Positions 1-10,943 are shown, counted from the first letter of the stretch. The stretch is 64,000 nt of DNA from Pseudomonas sp. ADAK13 (GCF_012935715.1 NZ_CP052860.1:2666001-2730000), one strand, 5' to 3'. The notes: a model not told the origin generated them from the letters alone. Program-made: numbers and translations.

Positions 1-41
1 AGATAGCGCTTACGAGACGTGTGGGTGTGCAAGTTTCACGG

Positions 42-1235
42 TCAGCGACCGACTCGGGCGTTCGTCACCACACCCCAGACGCTGAACACGATGAAGCCGA
101 TGGCGATGGTCATCAGCAGGTTGCTTCCCGCTTGGGCGAGCGCGGCGCTGCTGATGGCGGCGGTGATGAACATGATGCTGTTGCCGGCCGAGGCGGCGGT
201 GCCGGCGCTGCTGGAGAACAGCAACATCGCCGCAGAAATCGCGGCTGGGCGGACCAGAGTCACGGCAAGGGCGCTGATCAGCATCGGGATGAGCAGGCTG
301 ATGGTGGTCATGGCTTCATAGCGGATGATCAGCACCAGCAGCACGCCGGCGACGCCGAGCAGGACCAGGCCAATGTTGATTTGCCGCGTGAGGGCGATAT
401 GTTTTTGCAAGGCGCTCGCCGCAACGCCACCCAGCAGATAGGCGATGCCATACACCATCAGTACCACCGCGTACTGGTATTCGGACAGCTTCAACTCATC
501 CATGAATATCAGCGGCGTTACGCTGATCAAGGCGAAGTAACAGGCGAACACCAACGCGGCGATCCACCAATAGCGGATGAAGTCCCGATTCCCGGCGATG
601 GATTTCAGCGTGGCGATGATCGAGACGGGCGCTCTTTCAGGGCTGGCTGCCTTGGACGGCAATATCAGCCAGGCGTGGATAAACATGCCCAGCGCCATTA
701 CCGCAAACCCGTAGAAGCTGCCCTGCCAATCGAATGTGGTTTGCAGCCACGAACCCAAGAGCGGCGACAGCGCAACAAATGATCCGCTCAAGGTCATGTA
801 ATAGATACGGATGCGGGCGCGGTCCTGTTCTTCGAACAGGTCTTCCACCAGCGCATGGCCGAGTACAAAAAAGCCACAACCAATGGCTTGGACGGCGCGA
901 AACAGCAGGAAGCTCGGGTAGCTGGTTGCGAGTGCGCAGCCGATCGAGCCGAGGGTGGAAACAACGATGCATCCCAGCAGTACTTCCTTGCGTCCGAATT
1001 TGTCTGAAAGCGGGCCGGCGATCAGTTGGGAAATCGCAAATACCAGAGTGAACAAACTGATGGATAAGGCGACCTCGGCGGTTGAGGTGTCGAACTTCAC
1101 GGCCAGGGCAGGAAAGGAGGGCAGCAGGATATTGATCGGGAAAAAGCTGATCAGGGAGATGCAGGTGATGAGGACGAAGCGCGAGAATTGTTGGCGTTTT
1201 ACATCGCCGTTGGGCTGGGCGTAGGACTCAGACAT
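42..1235 (-). CDS. MFS multidrug-type transporter (Bcr/CflA-like)
   Basis: A 397-residue integral membrane protein with about twelve hydrophobic segments. The cytoplasmic loop after helix 2 carries the major facilitator motif A, G-P-L-S-D-K-F-G-R-K at residues 74-83, and the first helix ends in a P-S-F-P-A-L segment typical of the Bcr/CflA drug:proton antiporters. The likely role is proton-driven efflux of small molecules across the inner membrane; the substrate cannot be told from sequence. It stands alone, followed upstream by a REP-like element. Family membership is fairly sure, specificity is not. Confidence 0.8.
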   Translation of the reverse strand: MSESYAQPNGDVKRQQFSRFVLITCISLISFFPINILLPSFPALAVKFDTSTAEVALSISLFTLVFAISQLIAGPLSDKFGRKEVLLGCIVVSTLGSIGCALATSYPSFLLFRAVQAIGCGFFVLGHALVEDLFEEQDRARIRIYYMTLSGSFVALSPLLGSWLQTTFDWQGSFYGFAVMALGMFIHAWLILPSKAASPERAPVSIIATLKSIAGNRDFIRYWWIAALVFACYFALISVTPLIFMDELKLSEYQYAVVLMVYGIAYLLGGVAASALQKHIALTRQINIGLVLLGVAGVLLVLIIRYEAMTTISLLIPMLISALAVTLVRPAAISAAMLLFSSSAGTAASAGNSIMFITAAISSAALAQAGSNLLMTIAIGFIVFSVWGVVTNARVGR

Positions 1236-1328
1236 TGTTGTTGTTTTCCGGAGTTAAACCAGAAACCGATACTAGTCTGCGAAAAATGGAATTCAATCAA
1301 AACCGTTGCGGGAAGCTATATGGACTTG

Positions 1329-1416
1329 TGTGGGAGCCGGGCTTGCCCGCGATGCAAGCACCTCGGTATGTCAAATACCTTGCGGTGATGCTATCGCAGG
1401 CAAGCCAGCTCCCACA
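1329..1416. repeat. REP-like inverted repeat
   Basis: An imperfect palindrome that starts TGTGGGAGC and ends GCTCCCACA, with internal GCTTGCCCGCGATGC and GCATCGCAGGCAAGC-type arms and a central CCTCGGTAT/ATACCTTGCGG mini-hairpin. It lies between two genes transcribed in the same minus direction. The same architecture recurs near 19958, 23135, 31030 and 32508. Confidence 0.8.
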
Positions 1417-1434
1417 TTTGGTCCGCGATGTTAC

Positions 1435-2631
1435 TTAGCTATTCGGCAACAACCGGCAAGTAATGCTCTTGATATACCGCGTCTCGGCAATCGCCGGGTG
1501 CACCGGGTGATCCGGGCCCTGGCCGCCGCGTTCCAGCATCTGGATATTGCGGTCCAGGTGACGGGCGCTGGTCAGCAGGATGTTTTGCAGGTCATCTTCC
1601 GGCAAGTGCATGGAGCACGAAGCGCTGACCAGGATGCCGTCCTTGCTGAGCAGGCGCATGGCTTGCTCGTTCAGGCGGCGGTAGGCGCCTTCGCCGTTCT
1701 TCATATCTTTCTTGCGCTTGATGAAGGCCGGTGGGTCGGCCACGATCACGTCGAAACGCTCTTCGCTGGCTTTCAGCTCTTTGAGGGCCTCGAACACGTC
1801 GCCTTCGATGCAGGTCATCTTCTCGGCAACACCGTTCAGTGCCGCGTTGCGCTCAACACCGTCGAGGGCGAAGGCGGAGGCGTCGACGCAGAACACTTCA
1901 CTGGCGCCGAAGGCCGCGGCTTGCACGCCCCAGCCGCCGATGTAGCTGTACAGGTCGAGTACGCGCTTGCCTTTGGCATACGGGGCCAGGCGGGCGCGGT
2001 TCATGCGGTGGTCGTAGAACCAGCCGGTTTTCTGGCCCTGAATGACCGGGGCTTCGAACTTCACGCCGTTTTCTTCGAGGGCAACCCACTCCGGCACCAG
2101 GCCGAACACGGTTTCGACGTAGCGGTTGAGGCCTTCGGCATCACGGGCGGCAGAGTCGTTCTTGAACAGGATGCCGCTTGGCTTGAGCACTTGGGTCAGT
2201 GCGGCGATCACGTCTTCTTTATGGGCTTCCATGGTCGCCGAAGCGATCTGCACCACCAGAATGTCGCCGAAACGGTCGACTACCAGGCCCGGCAACAGGT
2301 CGGAATCGCCGTACACCAGACGGTAGAACGGCTTGTCGAACAGGCGGTCGCGCAGGGATAGGGCCACGTTGATGCGGTGCACCAGCAGCGATTTGTCCAG
2401 CGCCAGCTTGATGTCGCGCGACAGCAGACGGGCGCAGATCAGGTTGTTCGGGCTCATGGCCACGATGCCGAGGGTCTTGCCGCCGGCGGCTTCCAGGATC
2501 GCCTGGTCGCCTGCCTGGAAGCCGTGAAGAGGTGTGGCGGCCACGTCGATTTCGTTGCTGTAGACCCACAGGTGGCCGTTGCGCAAACGACGATCGGCGT
2601 TGGCTTTGAGACGCAGGCTTGGCAGGGACAT
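1435..2631 (-). CDS. rlmI: 23S rRNA (cytosine1962-C5)-methyltransferase RlmI
   Basis: A 398-residue class I rRNA methyltransferase that uses S-adenosylmethionine to form m5C in 23S rRNA. The N-terminal stretch (residues 1-70, with the RRLRNGHLWVYSNEI segment) is a PUA RNA-binding domain. The SAM-binding loop VLDLYSYIGGWG is at 224-235, the DPPAF motif at 299-303, and the likely catalytic cysteine is C339 in S-C-S-M-H. Length and motif order agree with the RlmI family. The ATG at 2631 is preceded by a GGAGCGACGTC-type ribosome binding site. Confidence 0.9.
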   Translation of the reverse strand: MSLPSLRLKANADRRLRNGHLWVYSNEIDVAATPLHGFQAGDQAILEAAGGKTLGIVAMSPNNLICARLLSRDIKLALDKSLLVHRINVALSLRDRLFDKPFYRLVYGDSDLLPGLVVDRFGDILVVQIASATMEAHKEDVIAALTQVLKPSGILFKNDSAARDAEGLNRYVETVFGLVPEWVALEENGVKFEAPVIQGQKTGWFYDHRMNRARLAPYAKGKRVLDLYSYIGGWGVQAAAFGASEVFCVDASAFALDGVERNAALNGVAEKMTCIEGDVFEALKELKASEERFDVIVADPPAFIKRKKDMKNGEGAYRRLNEQAMRLLSKDGILVSASCSMHLPEDDLQNILLTSARHLDRNIQMLERGGQGPDHPVHPAIAETRYIKSITCRLLPNS

Positions 2632-2733
2632 GACGTCGCTCCGGAAAAAAGAGCGGGAGTATACCGTGTTGCGTAGGAAATGACCGCGCCGCCGGATGTG
2701 CGGGGGAGGTGTCGGCCAATGCTTTATAAAGGT

Positions 2734-2739
2734 TAGAAT
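2734..2739 (+). promoter_or_regulatory. possible -10 box (TAGAAT)
   Basis: A TAGAAT hexamer sits 27 bases upstream of the HDOD gene start at 2767. No convincing -35 hexamer is seen at normal spacing, so this is a weak assignment. Confidence 0.3.
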
Positions 2740-2766
2740 CGCCGCCTAGTCCAGAGTGTGCCCCCT

Positions 2767-3633
2767 ATGTCCCAAGAGCTATCCGCCGAACAGATCCAAC
2801 AGAGCCTCCAAGGCATCAGTGTGCCGCCTCAACCGCAAATCATGGTGGATTTGCAGATGGAGCAGTACATGCCCGACCCGGACCTGGAAGTGATTGCCCG
2901 GTTGATCGGCCAGGACCCGGGCCTCTCCGGCTCGCTGCTGAAAATCGTCAACTCGCCGTATTACGGGCTGAGCAACAAGATTGTCTCGATCCAGCGCGCG
3001 GTGAACCTGCTGGGCAGCCGTTCGATCGTCAACCTGATCAACGCCCAGTCGATCAAGGGCGAGATGAGCGACGACACCATCGTCACCCTCAACCGTTTCT
3101 GGGACACCGCCCAGGACGTGGCCATGACGTGCCTGGCCCTGGCCAAGCGCACCGGCAGCCAGGCCGTTGATGAAGCCTACGCATTGGGGCTGTTCCACGA
3201 TTGCGGCGTGCCGTTGATGCTCAAGCGTTTCCCCAATTACATGAGCGTGCTGGAAGAGGCCTATGCCAGCGCCGGCCCTGAATGCCGCGTGGTTGATACC
3301 GAGAACCGGGTGTTCAACACCAACCATGCCGTGGTGGGTTACTACACCGCCAAATCCTGGCGCCTGCCGGAGCATGTGACCGACGCCATTGCCAATCACC
3401 ACAATGCCCTGGCGATTTTCAGCGACGAGTCCAACCACAAGCCGCAGCTGAAAAACCTGCTGGCGATCCTGAAAATGGCCGAGCACATTTGCGCGTCCTA
3501 TCGCGTGCTGGGCAACCAGGCGGATGACCATGAGTGGAACGCCATCGGCCCGCTGGTGCTGGACCATATCGGCCTGTCGGACTACGACTTCGAGAGTTTG
3601 AAGTTGTCGATCCGCGAGCTGGGCGCGCACTGA
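2767..3633 (+). CDS. HDOD domain signalling protein
   Basis: A 288-residue protein that is almost wholly an HDOD domain, a degenerate HD-phosphohydrolase fold used in bacterial signalling. The N-terminal part (P-D-L-E-V-I-A-R-L-I, then D-P-G-L-S-G-S-L-L-K-I-V-N-S-P-Y-Y) is the diagnostic HDOD signature at about residues 36-66. An H-D pair remains at 144-145, but HDOD proteins usually lack hydrolase activity. The ATG at 2767 was preferred to an in-frame GTG at 2758 because HDOD proteins usually begin MSxEL; neither has a strong ribosome binding site. It precedes mutM by 21 bases and may be cotranscribed. Its partner is unknown. Confidence 0.85.
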   Translation: MSQELSAEQIQQSLQGISVPPQPQIMVDLQMEQYMPDPDLEVIARLIGQDPGLSGSLLKIVNSPYYGLSNKIVSIQRAVNLLGSRSIVNLINAQSIKGEMSDDTIVTLNRFWDTAQDVAMTCLALAKRTGSQAVDEAYALGLFHDCGVPLMLKRFPNYMSVLEEAYASAGPECRVVDTENRVFNTNHAVVGYYTAKSWRLPEHVTDAIANHHNALAIFSDESNHKPQLKNLLAILKMAEHICASYRVLGNQADDHEWNAIGPLVLDHIGLSDYDFESLKLSIRELGAH

Positions 3634-3654
3634 CCCTTTCCCCAAGAGGTACAC

Positions 3655-4959
<1,305 letters not shown>

Positions 4960-4978
4960 ATAAGCCCAAAGACCAGAA

Positions 4979-5506
<528 letters not shown>

Positions 5507-5572
5507 TTACCGGTGGGCCAAGTCGACTTATTCAGAAGAAAGCACTATAGACATGACGAATACCCTGTTTTT

Positions 5573-7168
5573 TCACGCTGTTTTCAGACGTTCGGCCAAC
5601 GCTGTCGCCAGTTGCGCCGTCAATCCGTACACCGACAACTGCGGGTTTGCCCCAATGCTGGTAGGGAACAGCGAGCCATCGTGAATCGACAGATTGCGCA
5701 GTTGGTGATGACGACCCAGGCTGTCCGCCACGGCGTTTTTCGGCTCTTCACCCATGGCACAACCGCCCATCACATGGGCACTGCCGAGCCGCGTGCGGTG
5801 CAATTCCAGGTTCAAACCGTCAATCATGCTGCGGGCTTCGGCCAGGGTGTTCACGTAGCGCGCATCGCCGTGCAGCGGCATCACCGACTTGGCGCCACCG
5901 GCAAACTGAATCTCCGCCATGCTGTGAAACGCCCGGCGCAGGCCGTCCCAGGCGTAGGGCGAGACTTGATAGTCGAGCACCGGCGTGCCATCGCCACGTA
6001 GTTCAACACTGCCGCCCGGGCTGTCGGGGTGGAAGCCGTCCCGCAACAGGGCAAGCATGGCGTGGGTCTTGGGCAACTGGCCCATGTCCAGCGCGTTCTG
6101 CGTGCCGTAGCCGCCGAGCAAGGTGCTGGCCAGGCCCGGGTGCAGCGGCGGCACTTCGAGCTTGTAGGACATTTTGCCGGTGGTGCCGTCCTGCCATTGG
6201 AAGTGATCGGAGTAGATGGACTGTGGCGCCCCGTAGAACGGGTTGATCACCTCGTCGAACAGCCCGGCGGAAAAATTCACCAGGTGCAAAAAGGTGCGTT
6301 TGCCCAGGCGTGAATGGGGATCGGGCGCATCCGAGCGCATCAGCAGCGCCGGGCTGTTGATACCCCCGCCGGCCAGTACGTAGTGTTTGGCTTTGACCGT
6401 GATCTTGCGGCCGGTGGGGGCCACGCAGTACTGATCCATGGCCACGCATTCGAGGCTGGTGATGGTGTCACCGCTGAATTTCAGGCGTTCGGCGCGGGCC
6501 AGGTACAGCAACTCGCCGCCTTTCTCCAAGGTGGACGGGATGGTCGTCACCAACATCGATTGCTTGGCGTTGACCGGACAGCCCATGCCGCAATACCCCA
6601 GGTTGAAACAGCCGCGCACATTGCGCGGGATCACGTGCCAGCTGTAGCCGAGCTTTTCGCAGCCTTTGCGGATCACGTCGTTGTTGGCATTCGGTGGCAT
6701 GGCCCAGGGCGCGATGCCCAGGCGCTGTTCCATTTTTTCGAACCAGGGCGCCATCTCGGCGCTGCTGTGGCCCTTCACCGCGTACTCGCTGGCCCAGTGG
6801 GCGAGGGTCGGGTCCGGGGTGCGGAAGCTGGAGGTCCAGTTGATCAGCGTGGTACCGCCGACGGCGCGGCCCTGCAGAATGGTGATTGCGCCGTCCTTGC
6901 TCATGCGGCCGATGCCTTCCTGGTAGAGGCTGGCGTAGGCCTCGTCCTCCAGCAGCTTGAAGTCGTTGCTGGTTTTCAGCGGGCCTTCTTCGATCAACAG
7001 CACCTTGTAGCCGGCGGCGCTGAGGATCTCGGCGGTGGTGCCGCCGCCGGCGCCGCTGCCGATGATCGCGACGTCGGCTTCCAGCGTCAGGTCCTGGTCG
7101 AGGGCGGCGCCATTGTGGGTCTTCCAGCCGCGGGCCATGCCATCGCGGAATACGTCAGGTACAGGCAT
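5573..7168 (-). CDS. laoA: GMC-family long-chain alcohol oxidoreductase
   Basis: A 531-residue FAD-dependent glucose-methanol-choline oxidoreductase. The dinucleotide loop G-S-G-A-G-G is at 37-42; the catalytic His and Asn of the family are near H465 and N508 (S-A-H-V-M-G-G-C and G-A-N-P-Q-L). A cysteine cluster (C186, C192, C196 in C-F-N-L-G-Y-C-G-M-G-C) marks the long-chain-alcohol subgroup. Gene order, GMC enzyme, small Tat protein, aldehyde dehydrogenase and divergent TetR gene beside coaD, matches the laoABCR locus described for P. aeruginosa alkanol oxidation. The symbol rests on that synteny, recalled from memory. Confidence 0.82.
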   Translation of the reverse strand: MPVPDVFRDGMARGWKTHNGAALDQDLTLEADVAIIGSGAGGGTTAEILSAAGYKVLLIEEGPLKTSNDFKLLEDEAYASLYQEGIGRMSKDGAITILQGRAVGGTTLINWTSSFRTPDPTLAHWASEYAVKGHSSAEMAPWFEKMEQRLGIAPWAMPPNANNDVIRKGCEKLGYSWHVIPRNVRGCFNLGYCGMGCPVNAKQSMLVTTIPSTLEKGGELLYLARAERLKFSGDTITSLECVAMDQYCVAPTGRKITVKAKHYVLAGGGINSPALLMRSDAPDPHSRLGKRTFLHLVNFSAGLFDEVINPFYGAPQSIYSDHFQWQDGTTGKMSYKLEVPPLHPGLASTLLGGYGTQNALDMGQLPKTHAMLALLRDGFHPDSPGGSVELRGDGTPVLDYQVSPYAWDGLRRAFHSMAEIQFAGGAKSVMPLHGDARYVNTLAEARSMIDGLNLELHRTRLGSAHVMGGCAMGEEPKNAVADSLGRHHQLRNLSIHDGSLFPTSIGANPQLSVYGLTAQLATALAERLKTA

Positions 7169-7201
7169 CAGGGTCTTCTCTTGTTTTTATCGGGATGCGA
7201 A

Positions 7202-7747
7202 TCAGATTTTCGGTGGGCCGGGGTAACCGCAATGCGCCCAGGACTCGGGGCGGAAATACCAGGCCATGATCACCAGCTTGAGCAACGAGCCCTGGCCCAT
7301 GCGGAGCAGGTTCAGGTAGCTGTTTTCCCAGCGGTGCAGGAAGTTGCGGATCTGCTCGCTGCTGGCGTTTTCCCAGCTTCCCCACACGCCGGTCAGCGGC
7401 CCGCGGGTGATGGCCATGCCCAACACGTCGAACAGTTGCTGGGTGAGCTTGAACATCTCCGGCGACAGGTGTTGCAGGCTGAAATCGAGTTTTTTCAGGG
7501 TGTCGTCGATGCCGGCCACCACCACGTCGGCGCTGGCCACGCCTTCCAGCAGCACCGGGATCACCGCCCGCAAAAACGGCAGGTCGCTGCTGCGCAACAT
7601 CGCAAAGCCGCTGGCCGGGGTGCTGCTGGAGCAGCCGCTGAGGCTGGCGCCCAGCCCGGCGGTGGCCAGGAAGGCGCTGGCGCACAGGCCGATTTTCAGT
7701 ACGCCGCGCCGTGACAGCGCGGGTGATTCAGTCAGGCTAGGGTTCAT
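7202..7747 (-). CDS. laoB: Tat-exported lipoprotein-like partner of the GMC enzyme
   Basis: A 181-residue protein with a twin-arginine signal (S-R-R-G-V-L-K-I-G, R13-R14), a hydrophobic stretch, then a lipobox L-S-G-C with the cysteine at 39. It is thus probably exported folded and lipid-anchored. The rest has no motif I recognise. It lies between the aldehyde dehydrogenase and the GMC enzyme with short gaps, all on the minus strand, so a shared operon is likely. GMC enzymes often need a small Tat-borne partner for export; the GMC protein here has no signal of its own, so a co-export role is an inference. Confidence 0.72.
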   Translation of the reverse strand: MNPSLTESPALSRRGVLKIGLCASAFLATAGLGASLSGCSSSTPASGFAMLRSSDLPFLRAVIPVLLEGVASADVVVAGIDDTLKKLDFSLQHLSPEMFKLTQQLFDVLGMAITRGPLTGVWGSWENASSEQIRNFLHRWENSYLNLLRMGQGSLLKLVIMAWYFRPESWAHCGYPGPPKI

Positions 7748-7775
7748 TCTTATTGTTATCCCGGTGATGGGTTTG

Positions 7776-9203
7776 TTAGCGGACGAACAGCTTCTGGATC
7801 AGCTTCTGGATGGATTTGCCGTAAGGCGGGTAAATCAGCTTGGCCGCGTTCAGGCGCTGCTTGATCAGCACACCCTTGGCCTTGCTGAAGGTCAGGAAGC
7901 CTTCATGGCCGTGGTAGTGGCCCATGCCCGACGGGCCGATGCCGCCGAACGGCATGTCGTCCTGGGCCACGTGCAGCAGGGTGTCGTTCAGGCACACGCC
8001 GCCGGAATGGGTCTCGTGCACTACGCGATTCTGTTCGCCCTTGTTGTAGCCGAAGTAATACAGCGCCAGTGGGCGAGGACGCTCATTGATGTAGGCGAAA
8101 GCCTGGTCGAGGCCGCGATACGGAACGATCGGCAACACCGGGCCAAAGATTTCGTCCTGCATCACGGTCATGTCGTCGCTGACATTCAGCAGCAGGCTGT
8201 GGGCCATGCGCCGGTCCTGGCCCTGGTCGTACAGTGGGATCAGGGTGGCGCCCTTGTCGGTGGCGTCTTTCACGTAGCCGTTGAGCCGGGCCAGTTGTCG
8301 TTCGTTGATGATCGCGGTGTAGTCAGGGTTGTCGGCCAGGGTGGGATAAAACCCGCGAACTGCCTTGCTGTAGGCCTCGACGAAACCGTCGACCCGGTCT
8401 TCCGGCACCAGCACGTAGTCCGGCGCTACGCAGGTCTGTCCGGCATTCAGCGCCTTGCCGAAGGCGATGCGTTCGGCGGCGTCCTTGAGCGGCACGTCGG
8501 CGGAAACAATCGCCGGTGATTTGCCGCCCAGTTCCAGGGTCACCGGCGTCAGGTGTTCAGCCGCCGCGCGCATCACGTGCTTGCCGATGCTGGTGGCGCC
8601 GGTGAACAGCAGGTGGTCGAAGCGCAGTTTGGAGAACGCCATGCCCACTTCCGCCTCACCGAGCACCACGCACACCAGGTCTTCCGGGAAGATTTTTGCC
8701 AGCAGCGCCTTGAGCAATTGACCGGTGGCGGGGGTGGATTCGCTGAGCTTGAGCATCACCCGATTGCCGGCCGCCAAGGCGCCCACCAGCGGGCCGATGG
8801 CCAGGTACAACGGGTAGTTCCAGGGCACGATCACCCCGACCACCCCCAGCGGTTGATAGATGACCTTGGCGGACGCGGGTTGGAAGGCAATGCCTACAGC
8901 GCGACGGGAAGGTTTCATCCAGCCCTTGAGGTGTTTGCTGGCGTAGTGAATGCCATGCAGGCTGGGCATCAGCTCGGCGAACAGGGTTTCGTCGGCGCTG
9001 CGGTGGCTGAAGTCACTGCTGATGGCGTTGATCAGCGCCTGGCGCTCATCGCTCAGCAGGTCGCGCAAGGCCTTGAGCCATTGCTGGCGCTGGGCCGCCG
9101 GCGGCATCGGGTTGGCCGCGTAGGCCCGGCGTTGAGCGTCGAACAGGTCCTGGAGCTGGTCCAGCGCCTGGGAATCTTGCAGGTAGGCAACGTTGGCAGA
9201 CAT
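7776..9203 (-). CDS. laoC: aldehyde dehydrogenase (coniferyl aldehyde dehydrogenase family)
   Basis: A 475-residue NAD(P)-dependent aldehyde dehydrogenase. The general base is E224 in L-E-L-G-G-K-S-P and the nucleophile is C258 in N-A-G-Q-T-C-V-A. The oxyanion asparagine region P-W-N-Y-P is at 127-131. Automatic annotation usually calls this family coniferyl aldehyde dehydrogenase (CalB); the operon with a GMC alcohol oxidoreductase points instead to oxidation of fatty aldehydes produced by that enzyme. A hydrophobic C-terminal tail is compatible with membrane association. It is the first gene of the minus-strand operon and faces laoR. Confidence 0.85.
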   Translation of the reverse strand: MSANVAYLQDSQALDQLQDLFDAQRRAYAANPMPPAAQRQQWLKALRDLLSDERQALINAISSDFSHRSADETLFAELMPSLHGIHYASKHLKGWMKPSRRAVGIAFQPASAKVIYQPLGVVGVIVPWNYPLYLAIGPLVGALAAGNRVMLKLSESTPATGQLLKALLAKIFPEDLVCVVLGEAEVGMAFSKLRFDHLLFTGATSIGKHVMRAAAEHLTPVTLELGGKSPAIVSADVPLKDAAERIAFGKALNAGQTCVAPDYVLVPEDRVDGFVEAYSKAVRGFYPTLADNPDYTAIINERQLARLNGYVKDATDKGATLIPLYDQGQDRRMAHSLLLNVSDDMTVMQDEIFGPVLPIVPYRGLDQAFAYINERPRPLALYYFGYNKGEQNRVVHETHSGGVCLNDTLLHVAQDDMPFGGIGPSGMGHYHGHEGFLTFSKAKGVLIKQRLNAAKLIYPPYGKSIQKLIQKLFVR

Positions 9204-9239
9204 GGCGAAGTTCCCGATTTTTATTGGAATGCTTCAGTT

Positions 9240-9259
9240 TTTAGAGTCATTGCTCTAAA
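9240..9259. promoter_or_regulatory. palindromic operator candidate for the TetR regulator
   Basis: A perfect inverted repeat, TTTAGAG-TCATTG-CTCTAAA, lies 36 bases upstream of the aldehyde dehydrogenase start and 91 bases upstream of the divergent tetR-type gene. Its size (20 bases, 7-base arms) and place suit a TetR-family operator that controls both directions. Confidence 0.55.
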
Positions 9260-9350
9260 TTGTCAAATAACATTGCACGAACGTGCCGATTTATCCGGAC
9301 AAGGATAGTCCGTAAGATGCCGCCATCACGGGTCTAGAAGTTGATTTCCC

Positions 9351-10022
9351 ATGGCACCACGAGTCAAGACCAGCGAGCGCATTGTGCAAACCAGCCTGGA
9401 GCTGTTTAACCAGCAGGGCGAGCGCAGTGTCAGCACCAACCATATCGCTGCCCATATGGAAATTTCCCCGGGCAACCTGTACTACCACTTCCCCAACAAG
9501 CAGGCGATTATCGCGGTGCTGTTTCGTGAGTACGAAGCGTTGGTGGACAGCTTCCTGCGCCCGCCCCAGGGCCGCGCGGTGACGGTGGAAGACAAGCGCT
9601 TCTACCTGCAGGCGGTGCTCGCCGGCATGTGGCGCTACCGTTTTCTGCACCGCGACCTCGAACACCTGCTGGAAAGCGACCCGGAACTGGCCACTGGCTA
9701 CCGGCGGTTTTCCCAGCGGTGCCTGATCCAGGGCGCCGCCATCTATCAGGGATTTGTCGACGCGGGCATCCTGAACATGGACCCGGTGCAAACCGAAGCC
9801 CTGACCCTCAACGCCTGGATCATCCTCACGTCGTGGGTGCGTTTCCTGTGCACCACCAATGAAAAGTCCACCCACCTGAGCGCCGAGGCGATCAAGCGCG
9901 GTGTGTACCAGGTGCTGGTGCTGGAGGCCGGGTTTATCACGCCCAAGGCCAGGGACGCGGTGGATGCGCTGTTCAAAGAGTTTTACGTGCCGTTGAATCA
10001 GGCGCTGGAAGAAGTGAAGTAG
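9351..10022 (+). CDS. laoR: TetR-family transcriptional regulator
   Basis: A 223-residue regulator. Residues 1-55 form the TetR helix-turn-helix (R-I-V-Q-T-S-L-E-L-F-N-Q-Q-G, then I-S-P-G-N-L-Y-Y-H-F-P-N-K). The remaining 165 residues are the ligand-binding domain. It is transcribed away from the alcohol/aldehyde oxidation operon and is most likely its repressor, relieved by a fatty alcohol or acyl compound. This is inferred from position and from the lao locus of P. aeruginosa. Confidence 0.85.
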   Translation: MAPRVKTSERIVQTSLELFNQQGERSVSTNHIAAHMEISPGNLYYHFPNKQAIIAVLFREYEALVDSFLRPPQGRAVTVEDKRFYLQAVLAGMWRYRFLHRDLEHLLESDPELATGYRRFSQRCLIQGAAIYQGFVDAGILNMDPVQTEALTLNAWIILTSWVRFLCTTNEKSTHLSAEAIKRGVYQVLVLEAGFITPKARDAVDALFKEFYVPLNQALEEVK

Positions 10023-10061
10023 GATGTTTCCCGAACGCTAACCTAGCCACAGGAGTCAGTC

Positions 10062-10916
10062 ATGCCGCTTGCCCAACTGATCAGCCCCCAGCAACTGGCC
10101 GAGCGCCAGAAGGCCGGCGGGCTGGTGATCCTTGATTGCCGCTTTGCCCTGGAAGACCCGGATTACGGCCTGTGCAGCTACGCCGAAGGGCATATCGAAG
10201 GGGCGCAGTATGCGGATTTGGAGCGCCACCTCAGCGGGCCGGTCACCAAGGGCGTGACCGGTCGCCATCCGCTGCCGGCGCCGGATGCGTTTATCCAGCA
10301 ACTGCGGGCATGGGGCGTTAACGCCGACAGCGATATCGTTTTATATGACGACGGCCCCGGTGCCTACGCCGCCCGCGCCTGGTGGCTGCTGGCCTGGCTG
10401 GGCAAGCGCGACGGGGTGTTCATCCTCGATGGCGGCCTGAAAGCCTGGCACGCGGCGGGCTTCCCCCTGAGCCTGGACGCGCCGGTGATCGAGCCCGGGA
10501 CCTTCAGCGGCACGCCGGACAACCACTTGCTACTGGACGCCGAACACCTGCAAAAACGCCTCGGCCAGCCCGGCCTGACCCTGATCGACGCCCGCGCCCA
10601 GCCGCGCTTTCGCGGTGAAGTGGAGCCGATTGACCCGGTTGCCGGGCATATCCCGGGCGCCCAATGTGCGGCGTTCAATGAAAACCTCGGCAGCGACGGT
10701 CGTTTCCTGCCGGCCGAGCAGCTCAAGCAACGCTTCGCCGCCAAGCTGCAGGACCGCTCGCCGGATGACCTGGTGGCGTACTGCGGTTCGGGCGTGACCG
10801 CCTGCCATAACCTGTTCGCCCTGTGCCTGGCGGGTTACCCGTTGGGCAAGTTGTACGCGGGGTCGTGGAGCGAGTGGATTACTGATCCAACGCGGGAAGT
10901 TGCAACCGGCGACTGA
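10062..10916 (+). CDS. sseA: SseA-type sulfurtransferase (two rhodanese domains)
   Basis: A 284-residue protein with two rhodanese domains. The first (about 1-135) is the inactive one; the second holds the active cysteine C241 in the loop C-G-S-G-V-T-A, the form found in 3-mercaptopyruvate sulfurtransferases such as E. coli SseA, rather than the thiosulfate type loop. It transfers sulfur to thiols or cyanide. A GGAG ribosome binding site precedes the ATG at 10062. Convergent with the YheT-type hydrolase across a short hairpin. Confidence 0.8.
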   Translation: MPLAQLISPQQLAERQKAGGLVILDCRFALEDPDYGLCSYAEGHIEGAQYADLERHLSGPVTKGVTGRHPLPAPDAFIQQLRAWGVNADSDIVLYDDGPGAYAARAWWLLAWLGKRDGVFILDGGLKAWHAAGFPLSLDAPVIEPGTFSGTPDNHLLLDAEHLQKRLGQPGLTLIDARAQPRFRGEVEPIDPVAGHIPGAQCAAFNENLGSDGRFLPAEQLKQRFAAKLQDRSPDDLVAYCGSGVTACHNLFALCLAGYPLGKLYAGSWSEWITDPTREVATGD

Positions 10917-10943
10917 GGTCTACCTGACCCAGCCCAATCAAAT

